From positions 2,046,001-2,110,000 of the forward strand of contig NZ_JACHMP010000001.1 in the NCBI RefSeq assembly GCF_014204985.1: a stretch of DNA of 64,000 bases, written 5' to 3'. This document shows, piece after piece, positions 61,185-64,000 of this stretch. The notes below the pieces were generated by a model. It searched no databases. It had not been told where the DNA came from and saw only the letters and a list, made by a program, of their open reading frames with translations. The translations under genes and the position numbers were made by a program. How positions within the stretch are numbered: position 1 is the first letter of the stretch; each line of letters opens with the position of its first letter. This DNA comes from Streptosporangium becharense. GTDB lineage: Bacteria > Actinomycetota > Actinomycetes > Streptosporangiales > Streptosporangiaceae.

Positions 61185-64000
61185 ATGGAGGAGACCACCA
61201 ACACGGACGGGGCGCTCGACCATTTCACCTCGGTGACCAGGGAATGGTTCACCGGGGCGTTCGCCGCCCCCACCGCCGCCCAGGAGGGTGCGTGGGCGTC
61301 GATCGCCCGGGGCGACAACACACTGGTGGTCGCGCCGACCGGATCGGGCAAGACGCTGGCCGCCTTCCTGTGGTCGCTCGACCGGCTCGCGGCCGATCAC
61401 GTCGAGAGGGCTCATACCGGTGGCGGCACCGGTGAGGGCGGCACGGGCGGCGGTGGCACCGGGGGTGACGGCGCGGGTGACGGCGGCGCGCATCGCGGTG
61501 CGGCCGGGCGGGCGGAAGGCGCCGGGCGGCGCCCACGCGCGAAGGACGACCGGCCCACGAGGCTGTGCCGTGTCCTATATGTGTCGCCGCTCAAGGCCCT
61601 GGCCGTCGACATCGAGCGCAACCTCCGGGCGCCCCTGGCGGGGGTGAAGCAGACCGCGCGGCGGCTCGGGCTCCCGGTGCCGGAGATAACGGTGGCGATC
61701 CGGTCGGGTGACACCTCGCCCGAGGAGCGACGCCGGTTCGCGACCAGGCCGTCCGACATCCTGATCACCACCCCCGAGTCGTTGTTCCTGCTGCTGACGA
61801 GCCAGGCCCGTGAGGCGCTGCGTGAGGTGGAGACCGTCATCGTCGACGAGGTGCACGCGGTGGCGGCCACCAAGCGCGGCGCGCATCTGGCCCTCAGCCT
61901 GGAGCGGCTCGACGCTCTGCTGGAGCGGCCCGCCCAGCGGATCGGCCTGTCGGCCACCGTGCGCCCGGTCAGCGAGGTGGCCGCCTTCCTCGGCGGATCG
62001 CGACCGGCGGTGGTGGTTCAGCCGCCCGCGGAGAAGACCATCGAGGTCGACATCGTCGTGCCGATCGAGGACATGACCGAGCTCGACGCCCCCGTTCCCT
62101 CCCCTTCGCCCGCCGACGTGCCCGACGAAGACCGGTGGCTGATCGAGCCTCCGGCGAGGCGCTCGATCTGGCCGCACGTCGAGGAGCGGCTCTTCGACCT
62201 GATCGGCGGTCACCGGTCGACGATCGTGTTCGCCAACTCGCGGCGGCTGGCCGAACGGCTGTGCACTCGCCTCAACGAGCTGGCCTGGGAGCGCCGGTCC
62301 CCCGGCACCGGGCAGACCGACGTCGACGCGGGGGCCGGAGCACGGGGGCGGGCCCCGGAGGGCGGTTCGTCCGGCCGCTCCACGGGAGTCGGGCAGGCCG
62401 CCGAGGGTGCCGCGGAGGCGGAGGGCGGGCCGGTGCACTGGGCGGGCGGGTTCCCCGTCCCGCCCGCCTCGACCGCGACCCCGGCGGAGATGATGGCTCA
62501 GGCCGGAGCCGCCAAGGGGGTGGTCCCGGAGATCGTGCGGGCCCACCACGGCTCGGTCTCGAAGGAGGAGCGCGCTCAGATCGAGGAGGCGCTGAAGTCG
62601 GGGCGGTTGCCCGCCGTGGTCGCCACCTCCAGCCTGGAGCTCGGCATCGACATGGGCGCGGTCGACCTGGTCGCCTGCGTGGGGGCACCGCCGAGTGTGG
62701 CGAGCGGTCTGCAACGCATCGGCCGGGCCGGGCACCAGGTGGGGGCGGTCTCCCGGGGCGTGATCTTTCCCAAGTACCGCGGTGACCTGGTTCAGACCGC
62801 CGTGGTGGCCGAGCGGATGAGAACCGGTGAAATCGAGGATCTGCGGTATCCACGCAACCCGCTCGACGTACTCGCCCAGCAGATCGTGGCGATGACAGCG
62901 CTGGACGAATGGACGGTCGACGAGCTGGAGACCGTTGTGCGCCGCGCCGCCCCTTATCGGACGCTGCCCAGGAGCGCGCTGGAGGCGACGCTCGACATGC
63001 TCGCCGGGCGATACCCGAGCGAGGAGTTCGCCGAGCTGCGGCCCCGTATCGTCTGGGACCGGGTCACCGGCACCCTGCAGGGCCGTCCCGGCGCGCAGCG
63101 ACTGGCGGTGACCAACGGCGGCACGATCCCCGACCGTGGGCTCTTCGGAGTCTTCCTGGTCGGCGAGAAGGCGTCCCGGGTCGGTGAGCTGGACGAGGAG
63201 ATGGTCTACGAGTCGCGGGTGGGGGACGTCTTCGTGCTGGGCGCGACCTCCTGGCGGATCGAGGACATCACCGCCGACCGGGTCCTGGTCACGCCCGCCC
63301 CGGGACAGCCGGGCAAGCTTCCCTTCTGGCACGGCGACACCGCGGGCCGTCCCGCGGAGCTGGGCAAGGCCATCGGCGCGTTCCTGCGCGACATGTCGGC
63401 GGCGGGTGCGGGCACCGGGGCCCTGGACCGGGTCAGGGCGGCCGGGCTGGACGACTTCGCCGCCGCCAACCTGCTTTCCTACCTGGCCGAGCAGCGCCAG
63501 GCCACCGGATACGTGCCGGACGACAGGACGCTGCTGGTCGAGCGTTTCCACGACGAGCTGGGCGACTGGCGGGTCGTGGTCCATTCCCCGTACGGGGCAC
63601 GGGTGCACGCACCGTGGTCGCTGGCGATCGGACGGCGGCTGCGGGAGCGCTACGGCGTCGACGTGCAGGCCGTCCACTCCGATGACGGGATCGTGCTGCG
63701 CATCCCCGACACCCTCTCCGATCCCCCGTCCGACGTGGCGGTCTTCGACGCGGACGAGATCGAGCAGATCGTCACCGAGGAGCTCGGCGGCTCGGCGCTG
63801 TTCGCGGCGCGGTTCCGGGAGTGCGCCGGGCGGTCCCTGCTGCTGCCGCGCCGCACGCCGGGCAAGCGGACTCCGCTCTGGCAGCAGCGGCAGCGGGCCT
63901 CGCACCTGCTGGCCGTCGCCGGGCGCTATGGGTCGTTTCCGGTGGTGCTGGAGACGATGCGCGAGTGCCTGCAGGACGTCTTCGACGTGCCGGGGCTGGT
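61185..64000 (+). CDS. lhr: Lhr-type ATP-dependent helicase, N-terminal part, cut by window edge
   Basis: The first 938 codons of a large superfamily-2 helicase. Walker A APTGSGKT lies at residues 50-57; YVSPLKALAVD, TTPESLF, the DEVH box, LSATV, and helicase-C motifs (FANSRRLAERL; HHGSVSKEER; TSSLELGIDMG; QRIGRAGH) are in order. ATG 61185 follows GAGGAGG. Two glycine/alanine-rich insertions interrupt the core: about residues 76-122 and 370-420. Lhr helicases unwind DNA and RNA-DNA hybrids and are induced by damage in mycobacteria. The frame is open to the end of the window. Confidence 0.93.
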   Translation, partial: MEETTNTDGALDHFTSVTREWFTGAFAAPTAAQEGAWASIARGDNTLVVAPTGSGKTLAAFLWSLDRLAADHVERAHTGGGTGEGGTGGGGTGGDGAGDGGAHRGAAGRAEGAGRRPRAKDDRPTRLCRVLYVSPLKALAVDIERNLRAPLAGVKQTARRLGLPVPEITVAIRSGDTSPEERRRFATRPSDILITTPESLFLLLTSQAREALREVETVIVDEVHAVAATKRGAHLALSLERLDALLERPAQRIGLSATVRPVSEVAAFLGGSRPAVVVQPPAEKTIEVDIVVPIEDMTELDAPVPSPSPADVPDEDRWLIEPPARRSIWPHVEERLFDLIGGHRSTIVFANSRRLAERLCTRLNELAWERRSPGTGQTDVDAGAGARGRAPEGGSSGRSTGVGQAAEGAAEAEGGPVHWAGGFPVPPASTATPAEMMAQAGAAKGVVPEIVRAHHGSVSKEERAQIEEALKSGRLPAVVATSSLELGIDMGAVDLVACVGAPPSVASGLQRIGRAGHQVGAVSRGVIFPKYRGDLVQTAVVAERMRTGEIEDLRYPRNPLDVLAQQIVAMTALDEWTVDELETVVRRAAPYRTLPRSALEATLDMLAGRYPSEEFAELRPRIVWDRVTGTLQGRPGAQRLAVTNGGTIPDRGLFGVFLVGEKASRVGELDEEMVYESRVGDVFVLGATSWRIEDITADRVLVTPAPGQPGKLPFWHGDTAGRPAELGKAIGAFLRDMSAAGAGTGALDRVRAAGLDDFAAANLLSYLAEQRQATGYVPDDRTLLVERFHDELGDWRVVVHSPYGARVHAPWSLAIGRRLRERYGVDVQAVHSDDGIVLRIPDTLSDPPSDVAVFDADEIEQIVTEELGGSALFAARFRECAGRSLLLPRRTPGKRTPLWQQRQRASHLLAVAGRYGSFPVVLETMRECLQDVFDVPGL

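Overview
The window is GC-rich DNA with dense, often translationally coupled genes, many GTG starts and frequent ATGA overlaps, which points to a filamentous actinomycete. The housekeeping order lepA, rpsT, holA, comEA/comEC, then hflX, dapF, miaA, miaB, gluABCD, rny, recX, recA and an Lhr-type helicase matches the recA region of Streptomyces, Streptosporangiaceae and mycobacteria. A member of the Streptosporangiaceae is my best guess, but this is inference from gene content only.

Layout. 1-11912: the 5' part of lepA, a secreted GH18-like protein, rpsT, a divergent MarR/EamA pair, holA, a 51-residue zinc ribbon, an NTF2-like protein with a five-residue repeat insert, the comEA-comEC DNA-uptake pair and a DegV protein. 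12084-13292: a lone hutI. 13293-13983: a long, relatively AT-rich leader with no convincing gene. 13984-19908: six overlapping genes forming an RsbR-RsbS-RsbT stressosome-like module followed by an ATP-binding/SpoIIE phosphatase, a hybrid histidine kinase and a receiver-GAF-SpoIIE phosphatase; no sigma factor lies in the window. 19997-22262: hflX and a DUF4097-like lipoprotein. 22416-29117: a glycolate/glyoxylate unit with malate synthase, GlcD, GlcE, GlcF and an IclR regulator, preceded by a promoter with a candidate IclR-type operator. 29413-37683: hypothetical proteins, an OmpR-type two-component system, a ferritin-like protein and a second small signalling group (PAS-GAF, GAF-ANTAR, HATPase). 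37727-46628: secreted HNH nuclease, SDR, a large protein of unknown function, dapF, miaA, ogt, rnz and a LigB-like protein. 46762-61184: miaB, Uma2, the gluABCD glutamate transporter, an S9 peptidase, rny, recX, recA, DUF3046 and a VOC protein. 61185-64000: the 5' part of an Lhr-type helicase.

Two themes stand out. First, the stressosome module, whose components include a degenerate ATPase domain and a receiver lacking the canonical lysine. Second, short tandem repeat arrays with different units and periods (16-48 bp) lie next to the 3' ends of about ten genes. In three cases (holA, iclR, rny) the unit resembles or includes the gene's own stop-codon region. Several proteins also carry in-frame low-complexity insertions. 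recA has two apparent damage-responsive promoters, one with a LexA box and one with a PafBC/RecA-NDp motif.
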